Positions 13,558 through 24,995 of a stretch of DNA of 64,000 bases are shown here, piece after piece. Each line of letters begins with the position of its first letter. The first letter of the stretch is position 1. The notes beneath the pieces are model-generated. The model saw only the letters and a program-made list of their open reading frames with translations, did no database searches and had not been told where the DNA came from. Source of the DNA: Aureobasidium sp. EXF-3400 (lineage: Eukaryota > Ascomycota > Dothideomycetes > Dothideales > Saccotheciaceae); contig SWBL01000095.1 in the NCBI GenBank assembly GCA_024195585.1, forward strand, positions 1 through 64,000, given 5' to 3'. The translations under genes and the position numbers were made by a program.

Positions 13558-14579
13558 GCGGTTGGACGATCTTGTAATTACCCTCGTGTCCCTACATCGA
13601 GATTATCTGGCGACTGTAGTGGGACCGGCAGATTAGAGAATTTGATTGTCACCTCTATGAATTGCTCTTTGAGCTTTCTGAGCCTGATGCAAAGCAACCA
13701 GTATCTAAAGCCAACTCTCGACCAATGTGGCATGGATATGAGTGCGAGCACTCGACTATATCAGCATTGACTCTAAGAGGGTGAGGTTTAGACATGTGCG
13801 CCAGGAAAGCATACACAAGTGCTGTGGTGCTTTTGACTCAACATAGATTGCACCCTATTGCCTCTGCTCGACGCGATCTAGCCCGGCGCAAACGAATCTT
13901 TGCTTCATTCCAAAAGCTCAGGATGGATGATCAATAGACTATCAGACATTAAAAGGCTGCGATGTTCACGCGGTTCAGGATATTTTCTCACAGCGTGGTT
14001 TGCGGGCTGCGTGGCTTCCACAATCTGGCATGGTCGCAGTTACTGTCTCAGCATCGTTCGGTGATACGAGTCAGCGCATTGGACACAATGAGTATGAGTT
14101 AACATTCCAAAGACGGGACGATGCGAAACGACCCTGCACCATTGACTATGACTTGATCGCACGCGTTGTACCGACATCCTGGTCTGGGGGCTTTTTGCTG
14201 ACTGCAGCGTACAGCGGCCTTGGGGGCCACGACAACACATCTTTGACCGGCGAGGCTGATAGTCATGAGCATCAGCTGTACTATAGTTTTCTGACCTTCG
14301 AATATCACTGGCATTTCCGTGGATTAGATTATCCATGTAAGAACTGTTTGCAGTTGGGACAAGGTTCAGTTCCACGGAGCTTGGTTTGACAAGACGTCGA
14401 TGTTGACAAAATCAGTCTATGTTTTAAGGATGCCGAAACCAGTGCGAAAAACGTTCTTCATGGATGAATGATCTAAACTTTCTATGTTATCCCTTTCCAA
14501 TGCAAATGCCGTCCTAGTTGCGCCAGATGTGCCTTTTTCATTGATTTTGAACCAGAACCACAATGTTTTCATTGCCTTC
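13558..14579. other. intergenic between convergent genes
   Basis: The 3' flanks of the NLR gene (+) and of the DOMON/b561 gene (-) meet here. Small open frames, including one at 14000-14389, have no family resemblance. Nothing else is seen. Confidence 0.6.
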
Positions 14580-16026
14580 TTAGGTGAGTTTCGTGGTCGA
14601 GTTAAGCATGTGTAGGGGTACCTGAGCTTCTGCATCACTTCCTTCACTCCCTGCATTTTCTTCGATCGTCTTGTTTTGCTTCGAAGATCGCCAGATATAT
14701 ATTCTTGCCGCAAAGAACAAGACTGCTAGTACGGCGACCACAACGGCATAGGGTATATTGTACTGTGACCGCTGGCCCACGATGGTGCCTAGTGGCGCGT
14801 TGATGATACCCAACACCAACACCAGTGGCCCTAGGTACAGATGAATCTTGCCGAGCTTGGTCGCTCTGCGTGTGCGTTTGTAGATGACGTGGTGCACGGT
14901 ACCAAGAATTAATTGAATGGCGACGCCAACGAACACAATCAGACCAACGATCTGATGAGCGGTATTATAGTTCTTTGTCTTTGAAGAGGGCAACATCAGC
15001 AATGGAACCATACGATGCGAAGCTCGAACTTACTCTGTTGTATTCCGTCGAGATGTAGACGCCAGTTCCTAAGCCTATGATGACAAGGATGGATGCTGCC
15101 AGCTGAACCATGTAGTGGACTCTGACACTGATAAAGCGCAAAAGCAGTGCACCTAGAGGGAAAACGAGAACGAATGCGAGACACATGACAACGGCGTGTA
15201 TAGCACTTCCAACGTCGTAATCGCTAGAGACGCCATAAGCTTCAGATGCACCGCTGCGGATCCACGCACCATTGTCGCCGTTGGCGGTAGGTGCAGCATC
15301 TGATACTGCCTTTGTCATGTCCATGGTGAAACGTCCATAGACGACATGTCTCTGTATCGTGGCTGATGGCGAACCGCCATTGGAGCGGGAAAGTTTTGGG
15401 CCCAGAGCAAAGATGAAGGGCTGTTCGTTCGAGCTCATGTCGATATGATGTTGCATCCAGGAAGAACTGTTCTGATAGTGTGCATCCACCGTGAAGAAGC
15501 CGTTTTCGTGGCTTGCGTTCGATTCTGGGTCCATGTTGCTCATGTATTTTGGCTCGTTTTCTCCAGTGCTGTATCTTGTGCTCAAGGTGGCGCCTTTTGA
15601 TCTAGTCAGTCTGGTACATTTTTTGAATACCGCACTGGTGACAGTAGTGCTGACGAGCTCGGCACGCAGTCACTCACCATGTTTTGTCTTGTCGCCATAG
15701 ACAATGAACATCATCGAGTCTTGCATTTCTGTGCCAGTGCCGACAGCGATCCATGAATGCTTGGAGGTTCCTGCGAGATATAATGCGAGGCTGCCATTCG
15801 TCGAAGCGCTCATGGAGAAGACCAAGTCTGGCTGTCCAGCAGAGCCATGTGTAAAGACTGGTAACGACACATTTTGGGTTGTGTCGCGTGACAAATTACT
15901 TGCCAGAGCACCAATGCTGCACTGAAGCAATGTGAAGACCAGATATTCTATATATTGCAGATCAACCGGTTAGTCAGGTACAATCTGGAAATTGAGCATG
16001 ATATGCAACGCACTGTACAGATTCAT
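14580..16026 (-). CDS. secreted-entry DOMON / cytochrome b561 iron-reductase-like membrane protein
   Basis: Four exons read right to left: 16026-16014, 15947-15678, 15593-15034 and 14978-14580, giving about 413 aa. The 13-nt first exon joins the second to make a clean signal peptide (MNLYKYLVFTLLQCSIGALA). Residues about 25-215 form a DOMON-type haem/sugar-binding beta-sandwich (HSWIAVGTGTEMQDSMMFIV), as in the cytochrome domain of cellobiose dehydrogenase. The C-terminal half is a cytochrome b561-like region with five or so membrane helices and His residues in position for haem (SAIHAVVMC, RVHYMVQL, NTAHQIVGLIV, LGKIHLYLGP). Family role: transmembrane electron transfer, possibly ferric reduction or feeding extracellular oxidoreductases. 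The cytosolic tail is short and acidic. The intron at 14979-15033 is canonical (GTAAGT). Confidence 0.88.
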
Positions 16027-17114
16027 TGGTTATGTCTCAGAGATTCTCTATGATCTGCGAACTCTGGTTACTAGAAGTGTGGGATCTGTTCACTCTTTTA
16101 TTGCTCACGTCCGGGAATACCGGGGGATCCGGGGTGGAGTGAGACGCGTCATGTTATACGTTGCGAGTCAAAACAATGCATACGAGAAAAGTATGTCGGC
16201 CGTTCTATCTCGACTGTCCGCATGGATGGTAAGTGACATCCGCTGACCAAATCTCAGACGCTGATTGGCCACATTGCAGTTTAGTGTTTGGCCATCTCCT
16301 ATTCCCAAAACCAACGTCGAAGCACCTCGACTATCCTGGTGCCTGAATATCAGAAGCAGTTTCTTGTTTCGGCACAGATTGCCGCACGCTGTCGCGACGA
16401 CTTGCTGCAGAATGTAACATACTTGATTACCTATCAAACGCTTATGATTGGCTGTATAGCTGGTGACCACCACCCATCCCTGCTTATGCTTGTGCCCACT
16501 ACTGCAGCGACATCACGAATATCAGCCTCGTAAAGTCACAATAGCAGGTAGGTAGTAGGTACACCGCTTGATATCTTGGAGCGTTGGAATTGAATCAGAC
16601 GTGTCAGCGTACTGCCAGGCATTGAACAAGCGATTAGTATAGCAGGTTCTCATACTTTCAAGTAACAAGAGGTCCAGGAGCAACAGTCTTGAATCACGTT
16701 TTGGCACAGTAAGTTTGGTCTTTTAAGCTAGTGTACCGTGCCGATATGAGGCAGCGATATGCTTATCGTCCTTGTTTTCGACGAGGCACTCGAAGAGTTG
16801 TCTCAAGCCGTGCCGTTCGAGCACGAGAGGCGTTTCTTATGGGCCACATGCGTCTGCAGTTGAGTGAGTGAGTGAGCAAGTGAGTGAGCTAGAAGCATAA
16901 AAGAGGGCTGGCATCACCTCTCTGAAGCACCTGCTTTCACTTCTCCAGAGTACTTGCCTTGTTTTCCACACAATATCTGCCTTTACCTCCTCAAAGCATC
17001 AGTGTTTGATTTCTTGTAACGCATCTCTCAATCTTCTAACGTGCCTGTCCTTTCGAGGCTTCTTGTTTCACACTTCTCTTCTTCATCTCTTATCTCCTTC
17101 AACATACTTCCACC
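16027..17114. other. intergenic, divergent promoter region
   Basis: This shared upstream region separates the DOMON/b561 gene (-) from the iron transporter (+). It holds a TGAG-type microsatellite (16861-16888) followed by a CT-rich stretch (16920-17100) that looks like the transporter's core promoter and 5' UTR. No gene is supported. Confidence 0.6.
16861..16888. repeat. TGAG microsatellite, interrupted
   Basis: Four TGAG units, a CAAG interruption, then two more units, about 230 bp upstream of the CCC1-like start codon. Confidence 0.85.
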
Positions 17115-18010
17115 ATGTCGTCCCCAATCAACACCGAAAAGCACATCACCAACAACGACCTCATGCGCAATTTCATCATCGGCTTCAGCGATGGCTTGAC
17201 TGTTCCCTTTGCCTTAACCTCCGTAAGTCTCCAAATCACCCATAACACCAGACATATACTTACTCATGCCAGGGCCTATCATCCCTCGGTTCCTCACGTC
17301 TCGTCGTTCTTGCCGGACTAGCAGAACTCTTCTCCGGCGCCATCAGTATGGGACTATCGTCTTTCCTCGCCGCCTCAACAGATGCAGCACAATATGCAGT
17401 AGAAATGGCGCGCGAGAAGACAGAAATTGAAGAATGCCCGTTGGAAGAAGAACAAGAAATCTACGACATCTTTGCAGAGTATGGGATTGAAAGGTGTCAT
17501 GTGTTTATGGTTGTGGAGAGGTTGAAGCAGGATCCTGAGATGTGGGTCAAGGTAAGCTTCAAGATCCCAAGGAAGTGTGTTTGCTGTGTGATCGTTACTG
17601 AGGTTTTTCTTGCATCTAGTTTATGATGGACTTTGAACTCAAACTCACAAAACCCAATCGTGCTGGCGCCTGGATCGAGGGTTAGTGATGGGATTGTCGT
17701 ATCTACTAGGTACCACATCTCCTTCCTGTCTGTATCACGTTTCGTCACTGACACAGCATTCACAGGTGGTATCTTACCAATGATCCCCTACTTCGCCTTC
17801 AAGCGCACCAACGATGCACTCTTCACCTCCATCGGCATCACTGTTGTAATCCTGATCGTATTCGGATACGGCAAATCCGCTATTGTCGGAAACCCGAAGA
17901 AGGATTCTATTCTCAGTGCTTGTTACACACTGATTGTGGGTGTTGTTGCAGCAGGAACGAGTTATGGGATTGTGAGGGGTTTGGATTCTGCAAATCCTGT
18001 TAGGGCGTAG
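17115..18010 (+). CDS. CCC1/VIT-family vacuolar iron (Fe2+/Mn2+) transporter, apparent 1-nt frameshift
   Basis: Exons: 17115-17222, 17273-17551, 17620-17709 and 17766-18010, about 240 aa if the frame is corrected. Family role: import of Fe2+ or Mn2+ into the vacuole for detoxification. Visible: first helix with FSDGLTVPFALTSGLSS, then AGLAELFSGAISMGLSSFLA, the cytosolic Glu-rich metal-binding stretch (EMAREKTEIEECPLEEEQE, FMMDFELKL), and C-terminal helices (GGILPMIPYFAF, ILSACYTLIVGVVAAGTSYG). Exon 3 starts in frame (FMMDFELKLTKPNRAGAWIE) but the conserved LVMGLSYLLGG follows in another frame. The total exon length is one base short of a multiple of three, and one extra G in the GGG at 17679-17681 would restore it. 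This is either a sequencing error or a recent null allele. Family assignment is secure; functionality is uncertain. Confidence 0.88.
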
Positions 18011-18374
18011 ATGTCTTGGGGAATTAGGTGGTAATGACGATATTGCAATTTAGGAAGTGCTGATTTCTCAGGCAGAGAGCACTTTGGAGTCTTTGTTTTC
18101 TGCGTACAAGAGTTTTTGACTACGTTAATGTGCGACCATCGATTGGTAATATATTCGTGCATTGAGATTAGCCATTACTTGTAAGAGATACTGGATATCA
18201 CTACGCTATGAAAACAAAAATAACAAAAAAACAGAAATGCTGCGCGCATGCCCGCGGCTGGGGGCCAGAGACCACAACCCCTTCCCTCCTCATGCCATTC
18301 CATCCTCCATGCACCCACCTATTCCCCTTCTCCTCCATGCACCAACTCACGCACTCACCCTCCTCCTCCACCGC
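18011..18374. other. intergenic between convergent genes
   Basis: The 3' flanks of the iron transporter and the AIF2-like gene meet here. Nothing else is seen. Confidence 0.6.
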
Positions 18375-19478
18375 CTACGCAGCAATCATAGTAGCAGCCT
18401 TACTCATGAAATAATCTTTGCCCTTCACCATAGCAACCATAAAGCTAAAAGGCACAAAACTTCCAATCTGTCCCGTTCCAGTCTTACTCCCGATCGGCAC
18501 AAAAACCATCAATTTGTCGCTCGCATCATACGTCTTGGGTGATCCAGTCTTGGTAATCGCGTTTTTGAGATTGTTGGCCACGACGGGGATCTGGTCGTTG
18601 ATCTTGAGGTAGTAGCGTTGTTTGTAGTGTGTTGCGTCGCCCAGAGCGTAGACGGAACCGTCGGAGATGGAGGATACGCGCATGTTGCGGTCGACTTTGA
18701 TCCAGCCTTCTGCGTCGAGGGAGGAGGGAGGCATGAAGGAGGTGTTTGCGATGTTGCCTGCTGCCGAGATGACGAGGGCTGCTTCGAGGGTTTTGCCGTT
18801 GTCGAGGTGAACAATGGATTTTCCATTTTCGTGTGTTGTTTCGTTGACACGAGCAGAAAGAACAATCTTCACACCCAAGTTTTCGAGACTGGTGTGTGCG
18901 GATTTGGCAGCAGAGGCTTTGAGGTTAGGAAGGACTTGGGCGTGCGAAGAGATCAGAGTGACTTTGGCTCTGGGGTAGGCTTGGGCGATTTCGCCAGCAC
19001 TCTCCACTCCAACGGGTCCAGCACCGACAATAACGATACTGTCAGCAGCAGCAACTCTCTTCTGCGCTTCCTCGACTTTCTTGCCAATATCCGCTCCAGT
19101 AGTCTTGAAAGGAATGGCTTCCTGACCCACAGTCCCCGGCGTCGTAGATCCAGACGCAACAACCAAATAATCATAAGAAACCTCTTTTCCACTTTCCAAT
19201 TTCACCACTTTGGCACTCGTATCGACTTCTTTGGCGTAATCCTGCACAAAAGTAAATCTGGTAGCGGGATATTGCTTGAATTTGTCCATGATGGGGATTA
19301 GGTATTGGTCGGCGCGGGCTTGCTTTGGCTTTGCGATGATGCGCGGCGCGGCAATGTTGTAGTAAAACACATCGGAAGGGTCGATCAGAGTGACCTTTGC
19401 ATTGGGAACTTGTTTGAGGATTTGGTGTGCGACTTTTGTTCCTGCGTATGAGCCGCCGATGATGATGACTTGCGACAT
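18375..19478 (-). CDS. AIF2/AMID-like FAD-dependent NAD(P)H oxidoreductase
   Basis: A single exon of 367 aa. The FAD Rossmann motif is at the N-terminus (IIIGGSYAGTKVA) and a second, NAD(P)H-binding motif is mid-protein (IVIVGAGPVGVESAGE). The family FAD-contact region YALGDATHYK lies near residue 285. Length is close to animal AIFM2/FSP1 and the fungal AMID-like proteins. The family oxidises NAD(P)H and passes electrons to quinones; roles in stress and cell death are reported for relatives, and the acceptor here is unknown. There is no signal peptide or clear transmembrane segment, so it is probably cytosolic or peripheral on membranes. The ATG at 19478 is the only reasonable start, immediately before the Rossmann strand. 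Confidence 0.9.
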   Translation of the reverse strand: MSQVIIIGGSYAGTKVAHQILKQVPNAKVTLIDPSDVFYYNIAAPRIIAKPKQARADQYLIPIMDKFKQYPATRFTFVQDYAKEVDTSAKVVKLESGKEVSYDYLVVASGSTTPGTVGQEAIPFKTTGADIGKKVEEAQKRVAAADSIVIVGAGPVGVESAGEIAQAYPRAKVTLISSHAQVLPNLKASAAKSAHTSLENLGVKIVLSARVNETTHENGKSIVHLDNGKTLEAALVISAAGNIANTSFMPPSSLDAEGWIKVDRNMRVSSISDGSVYALGDATHYKQRYYLKINDQIPVVANNLKNAITKTGSPKTYDASDKLMVFVPIGSKTGTGQIGSFVPFSFMVAMVKGKDYFMSKAATMIAA

Positions 19479-20225
19479 GATTGATTGATGGTGATGTTTC
19501 GAGGTTCTGTTGGGTTGAGAGGATCCACGCGCTGGGTAAGATTTCAGGTCGGGGGGTCAATAGCCGAGTGTGAATGCCACAAAGACTCGTTGCGGAGAGA
19601 AAAGGCAAGCGCTGGATAGCGGTATAGAGAATGTGAGAAGCTGTCGGGGAATACCTAACTATTTATCTCATGCAGTATCCAAGAAAAAAGTCCGTAGGGT
19701 GAAACTCTTTCTGTGTCGCGCGCGACAACAATCGTTCGGGATGAGGATTGGCGCCCCCCGGTTGACTGCCCGATCGTTTGGTTCCGGATCGGCTTCGACT
19801 CCTTTCGCGCTCACAGTACACATACTTACAGTCAGCACGCGAAGCAGAGCGCCGCGATTAGCAAATCCACGTTGCCAAGCTGCATCAGGGCTACGAAGGT
19901 GTGAGTAGGAAAAGAAGATTGCGAAGAGTAAAGATTTGAAAGATTTGGTTGTGTTTCGCTGTTTTTGGGTCCGAGTCGGCGCGACGGGAAAGCCGAGGAT
20001 TGGTAATGCATCATAGACAGCGCCGGGCGCCCGTTGCTCTACGATTTTCTTCTCACTCGACAACATGATCTGGCGACCCAAACCATATTCATATGGTCAA
20101 TATTGAACTGTGCAATTCCGATTGATCTGTCGACTCTACGCGTATTATAATGAGCCACCTCTTGGCCATGAACATTTCCCGATCGCATGCGTCAACAGTC
20201 ACCACCACCACACACCTTCACCACG
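19479..20225. other. intergenic, no gene seen
   Basis: Upstream region of the AIF2-like gene and downstream of the GH43 gene. A short TATA-like stretch (TATTATAATGAG, about 20143-20154) is visible. No supported coding sequence. Confidence 0.55.
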
Positions 20226-21897
20226 TCAAGCATACGTCGCGAAAAACTTGACACTCCTTCCCAGCCTCTCATAAACAGGCGGATTCTTTCCCTGTAATCC
20301 ACGCCACGAATACTGACCATTGCCCTGCTGGAAAAGTCTGAATCCACATTTTTGCTCTGTGTCGTATTCCAAATGACACCAGGGCGAGTAATCAGCACCA
20401 GAGATAGACAAACCCAACAATTCGCCTTTGGAGACTGTGGTATTGGTTGTTACGGGTACGGTAACGGTGTCACAGGTATAGGAAGTTTGGTTTGCGGAAA
20501 AGGATGCAGAGCCAAGGGGTGTCCATTTGAAGGAAGGAGTGAAGAGGTCATTGACAGACGAGAGTTTGAACACGGTAAGCGAAAGCGGCACCGTCTGAGC
20601 TCCCCTCGCCACATTCAGAGAAACACTCTTGAGTGTGCCGCTTTTCGCTGCCGTCCAAGTCTGATACAAGATGAAAGAGTCGGAATCGCAGACGGGGGTA
20701 TATACCGCCAGTTCCGGCGTCACATCTCCTGCTTTCGTGGCATTGCCTGTTGCAACTGTTCCATTGCCTTTGGTAAACGCAACGGGAAAAGTTGCAGTAC
20801 TCGAGCAATCGAGATCTTTCGCACTGCCATCAGCATTGAACGTCAAAGGCTGGAAGATATGGCCGCCGAATCCAGTACGCGGACCTCCGGGGACAGTAGT
20901 CGAGTGCCAAACATTGGTGACAGCACCAGTGGTAGGATTAGTCAAAGGAAGCACACCCTCCACCTGTCCATTGCAAGAATATCCCTCCAAAATCTGACGC
21001 GTCCAAGGTCCTTGGATAGAATTCGATCGATACAGCAGAGCAATCGATCCATTGCAATACCCACAAGTGTTGGAAGCAGCAACATAAAAGCTATTTCCCT
21101 GTTTGAAAATATCTGGACTTTCTGCTTCGTTATCGATGAGATCGTTTGCACCGGAAACAATCGGCCAGCTCTGTCTCGTCGTATTCATGAAATCCGGCGT
21201 CAACTTGCCGACATGCATATTCTGGAAAATCGGAGGCCAGATATTGCCAGCCCTCTCGTCTTTAAAGTTAAGCGCCGAGAAAACGATATAGCCAACTCCA
21301 TCAATGACTTCAACGGTAAAGTCTGCAGGTTGCAAGCCATCAAATGCAGGATCGATGAGTGCTCTCGCAGCAGAAAAGACAAAAGGACCCGTTGGCGAAG
21401 TAGACGTTGCAACCGCATAGCCAGGTGCTCCAGCATTGGCCCAAAGAACATAGGTCTTGGTGTTTGTGTTGTACAAGATATGAGGACGACCACAACCTCC
21501 AGAAGCAGCGCAAGGATTGTTTTTGCCTGCAGGATCAAAGAGGAATCCTTCATATTGCCTGTGTTACCCCCAAAAGTCAACAACCTTTCCCCACCTCTGA
21601 CGAAATCCCTTCTGGATGCAAGAACTCCACTCACCAATTCACAAGATCCACACTCGAATACGACTTAATCCCAAACGCAACCCCGGTCTCCGAGAACGAA
21701 TTGCCGTAAAGGTAGTATTTTCCATTGAAGTTATTGACTTTGGAGCCATAGGCATCGATCTGTCTGCCATCCGTATCAAACAGAAACCTCCTGTTATTGT
21801 CGAAAGTGACAGAGGCAGAAACGGCTTTTGTGTTTGCGGCGGCACCGCAGAGAGAGGCCAGAGCAGTCAAGGCCGGGATTAGAGATGTGAGTTTCAT
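20226..21897 (-). CDS. secreted glycoside hydrolase family 43 (exo-beta-1,3-galactanase-like)
   Basis: Two exons right to left: 21897-21635 and 21558-20226, about 531 aa. A signal peptide is clear (MKLTSLIPALTALASLCGAA). The five-bladed propeller follows: YGSKVNNFNGKYYLYGNSFS, SVDLVNWQYEG, GCGRPHILYN, DGLQPADFTVEV, NEAESPDIFKQG and YSCNGQVEGVLPL. This layout resembles subfamily GH43_24 exo-beta-1,3-galactanases, where a Gln can replace the usual catalytic base Asp; the subfamily call is my inference. The last 190 or so residues form a Cys-containing beta-rich domain with several sequons. Expected role: extracellular trimming of arabinogalactan side chains. The intron (21559-21634) is canonical and splits the Trp codon. 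Confidence 0.85.
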
Positions 21898-22681
21898 GGT
21901 TGAGATCCAGGCGGGAGGTTGGTGTCCAGAAAATGGCAAGAACAACACCCTCACAGAACAAGAGACCTTTATATACCCTTCCCATCCTCACCTCCAATCC
22001 TCTGCGTTTGACATAAAGTACCCTTAGATAAACTCAAACCCCCCTGTCTTCTAGCCTTACTTACTACCACATTCAATTAAACCCCTCTCATCGGTATGTA
22101 GAACCACCAAGAACGGCAGGCTAAGACCTCTCTCCATGCCGTGTGTATACTCATCATCCCCACAAAGACTTTCGCGAAAAAAAGGTCAGCCCACCACCAA
22201 AGAGCACCCATGAATTCACCTAAACAGGCCAGATGCAACAGAGTTTGAGGCCATCACTCCTACAATATCGGCTATTTTGTTCTCCCCACGGTATGATCCC
22301 CACACGTTCTCGGCCGAGATTGAAGTTAGTTCCCCACAAGAATGACCTCTCGCAACGGTCATGAGGTGACCCGAGCCCTAATTCCGAGCGTTAGGGCATG
22401 GTATACAAGCGTGGCGTGTTCGAGCAAGGTTTGTACAAGCGAGATTACCCGATGAAGCATGATGGGAAGGAAAGTAAGGATTGCATTCGTCGCCGAAATG
22501 TGAGAATAGAGTTCGATCTCGACCTCTGAATGCGAGAAAGAACGGTAAAAGAAACAATAAAGGTATATCTCTGCCAGAAAACGAAAGAAGAACACCATGC
22601 GCGCACCGGCGCCATGCTTTGATAGTCCTTCAGAAGACACTAGACCCACCCATTTGACGCCAGAACAAATCAGACCGTATA
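21898..22681. other. intergenic, no gene seen
   Basis: GH43 promoter side and the 3' flank of the RSC4-like gene. Open frames (for example 22359-22649 on the minus strand) lack family resemblance. Confidence 0.55.
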
Positions 22682-24995
22682 TTACTTCAGAAGGTTGGCA
22701 AACACAATCACCTTCTCCATCTCAAGTGCCCCATTTCTACCCGAAACAGCAACAACCTCGACCTCGATTCTGTTGACACCAGCGTTGAGAGCCGTATCGT
22801 AGACTATTTTCCTATCCGCAATTTCACCACTCATGAAGTCGCGGGTGGTGCTCATGAGGCGAACATTGTTGATGGTGACAAACAGCTTGTATTGCCGTTG
22901 CATAAGAAGACGTTGTGAGACGGTGGGGATGATGCTGATGTAATATTGGGCGGCAGGAATGGCCATGGTGATGGACTGCTGAGTGAATTCGTTGGAGGGT
23001 GGAACGTCTAGACGGAAAGGCTTAGGGTTATTGAGTTGCGGATGTGCCGTGATGACAACACTCGGCAATAGAGCTTCGGAGACAGGCTTGGAGCGAGCGA
23101 ACTTGTCGATGAAGGTTGGTGGAGGCACGTATTGTGGTACGTGGGGAACGTGGGGTAGCATGGAAGGGTGTGGACTGCCACTGATGGCATGGACAGAAGG
23201 CGGCGGGAGCATGGCATTGGCCGTGCCAGGTCTAGGGCTCTGCTTGGCGTCTGGAGCAATGCTTTGTGGGCGGACTGTAGCAAGTGAGGGAGAGGCAGCG
23301 ACAGACTTTTCCGTCTTGACCGCTGTCGTCGTCGCGACTGGGCTTGATGCTGTGACGGCGGTTGCGGTTGCCGTGGCCGGTACTTGCGAGTTGGATCGTG
23401 ATGCAGCAGCGCTGCTTGCAGTTGTGCCATTGGTGACTGTCTCTTCCTTCTTGTCGTCGGCAGGGGTGCTTCGTGGGGCTGGCGATCCTCTAGCACCAAG
23501 GTGTAATACAGGCTTTGGTCTTGGGGCGTTGAGCTTGATCTTCGGTTGTGTGGGCTCGTCGACTTGCTTCTTTGCAATGGCCAGGCGTTCCTTGAAGAGA
23601 TCCTCAAACTCGATTGACAAGTTAAAGATGTCACTCCCGTCCTCGTTGTAATCCCTTGCATTGCGCCAGATGTATGAAACCTCGTCTTCGAAAGCATCCC
23701 ACGTCTTGAAATCGGTTTGCATTGTTGCGGGCCCACGACTATGTTGTCCTCGTACTCTCTTACGAACAGAAGTGAGCGAAGTGGGTTTCTTGATGATGTT
23801 GTAGTAGTCGGTCAAGGTTCGAGGAGGTAGCGTGACGAAGGGCTGGAAGATTTCGAGTCTGCTTTATTGTTAGCAGTGACAAGTGGAGCTATGTCTGGAG
23901 TGACTTGCTCTTGATCAGTGTGGCTGATTAGACCGTTGATGATGTGTTCTTGGGCTTGTTGGAATGTCTTGCCAGTAAAGTCTGCCGGGTCCGAGTCGTC
24001 TTGAACGAGCGCCGGGCTCGACGCGGCTGGAGGGGCAGCTGATGACTTGCGATCGCGACTAGCCTTGAGAGAAATAGTGATCTTCTTTGGTTGCTCGCTG
24101 GCCTCGCGGGTCGGAGGGGCTGAGGAAGCAGTGGCATCGTCGTCGCCGCCAGGGATCGGGGTGGGGACAGCAATGTAGTTGGGGTCCTTGTAGGCCGGGT
24201 TGTGCTTGGTCATGAAGTTGGACAAGGCCTTGCGAATGCGCTCGGCGTCTTGGTAGACGGTCGACTTGTCGTCATTGTACTGTTTTGCATTGGCGACCAT
24301 GCGCTTGATGTCGCTTTCGACGGTGCTGAGGGTGGGGTATTCATGGCGCTCGAGCTTGTTCTGGGCAGCTGTGTCAGATGGTGAGATGGCTGAGTGTGAT
24401 AGAGAGAGGATCGTACTTGGACAGTCGAGATGGAGATGGGTAGTTTGATGGTGCGATAGTAGTCGGGCAGTTCTTTCTGGAGCGTCGAGTGTCAGCGCAT
24501 GCAGCGTGGTGGGAGAGGATGGGACATACCTTGCTGGGCAGGTCGATAAACAGGTCGGCAATCAAGCGGCCACTGCGACGGGGTTAGACTAGATGAGGGT
24601 GTTGGCGGACAAACTTACGTCTTGTCTTTGGCCGACTTGAGGTGGTCGATAAACTGCAGGCCGATGGTTGTTGTCGTCTGCGGCGTCTCGTGTTCCTGGA
24701 GGATCGAGTCGTCAGTCAAGAGTCTGGTGCCAGGGAAAGTCCAAGCGTTCGCGTTCTTGACGTCGCAGTCAGTGGCAGCGGAGCGGCGGGCCACCATGAC
24801 GGTGCTGCTTGGGGACCCCAGTGCAGAAGCCTCGCCATAAGTCCACAGTCCACACCTCGACGCTGCTTCAATCTCGTCTTGCACTCTGTCGCCAACCCAA
24901 ACACTCACCAGTCTGGTCTTTTGGCGCTTGCTTGCGCTGTTCTCGACTTTGGGCGATGCGGCATCGGTTGCTTTGCGCTTGCGGTTGCGGTCCAT
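22682..24995 (-). CDS. RSC4-like tandem-bromodomain chromatin-remodelling subunit
   Basis: Six exons right to left: 24995-24909, 24695-24619, 24572-24530, 24476-24417, 24360-23909 and 23861 (or 23858)-22682. They sum to 632 (or 631) aa, close to yeast Rsc4. Bromodomain 1 spans about residues 35-135 (DLPSKKELPDYYRTIKLPIS, ANAKQYNDDKSTVYQDA). Bromodomain 2 follows the acidic linker (FQPFVTLPPRTLTDYYNIIK, RNARDYNEDGSDIFNLS). After a Pro/Thr/Ala-rich linker, the C-terminal domain runs from FRLDVPPSNEFTQQSITMAI to VIVFANLLK. Family role: acetyl-lysine reading in the RSC nucleosome remodeller, nuclear. The basic N-terminus (MDRNRKRKATDAASPK) may be a nuclear-localisation signal. Intron 5 uses a GC donor (GCAAGT) and a tandem NAGNAG acceptor. 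Intron 1 (24696-24908, 213 nt) is open in frame. Confidence 0.9.

Noticed and set aside
14000..14389. 129-aa ORF between the first NLR and the DOMON gene
   Set aside because: No recognisable domain, and an equally long antisense frame occupies the same bases.
20352..21668. 438-aa open frame on the plus strand antisense to the GH43 gene
   Set aside because: Arg/Ser-rich with no family motif. The minus strand holds a complete GH43 enzyme with signal peptide and intron, so this is a shadow.
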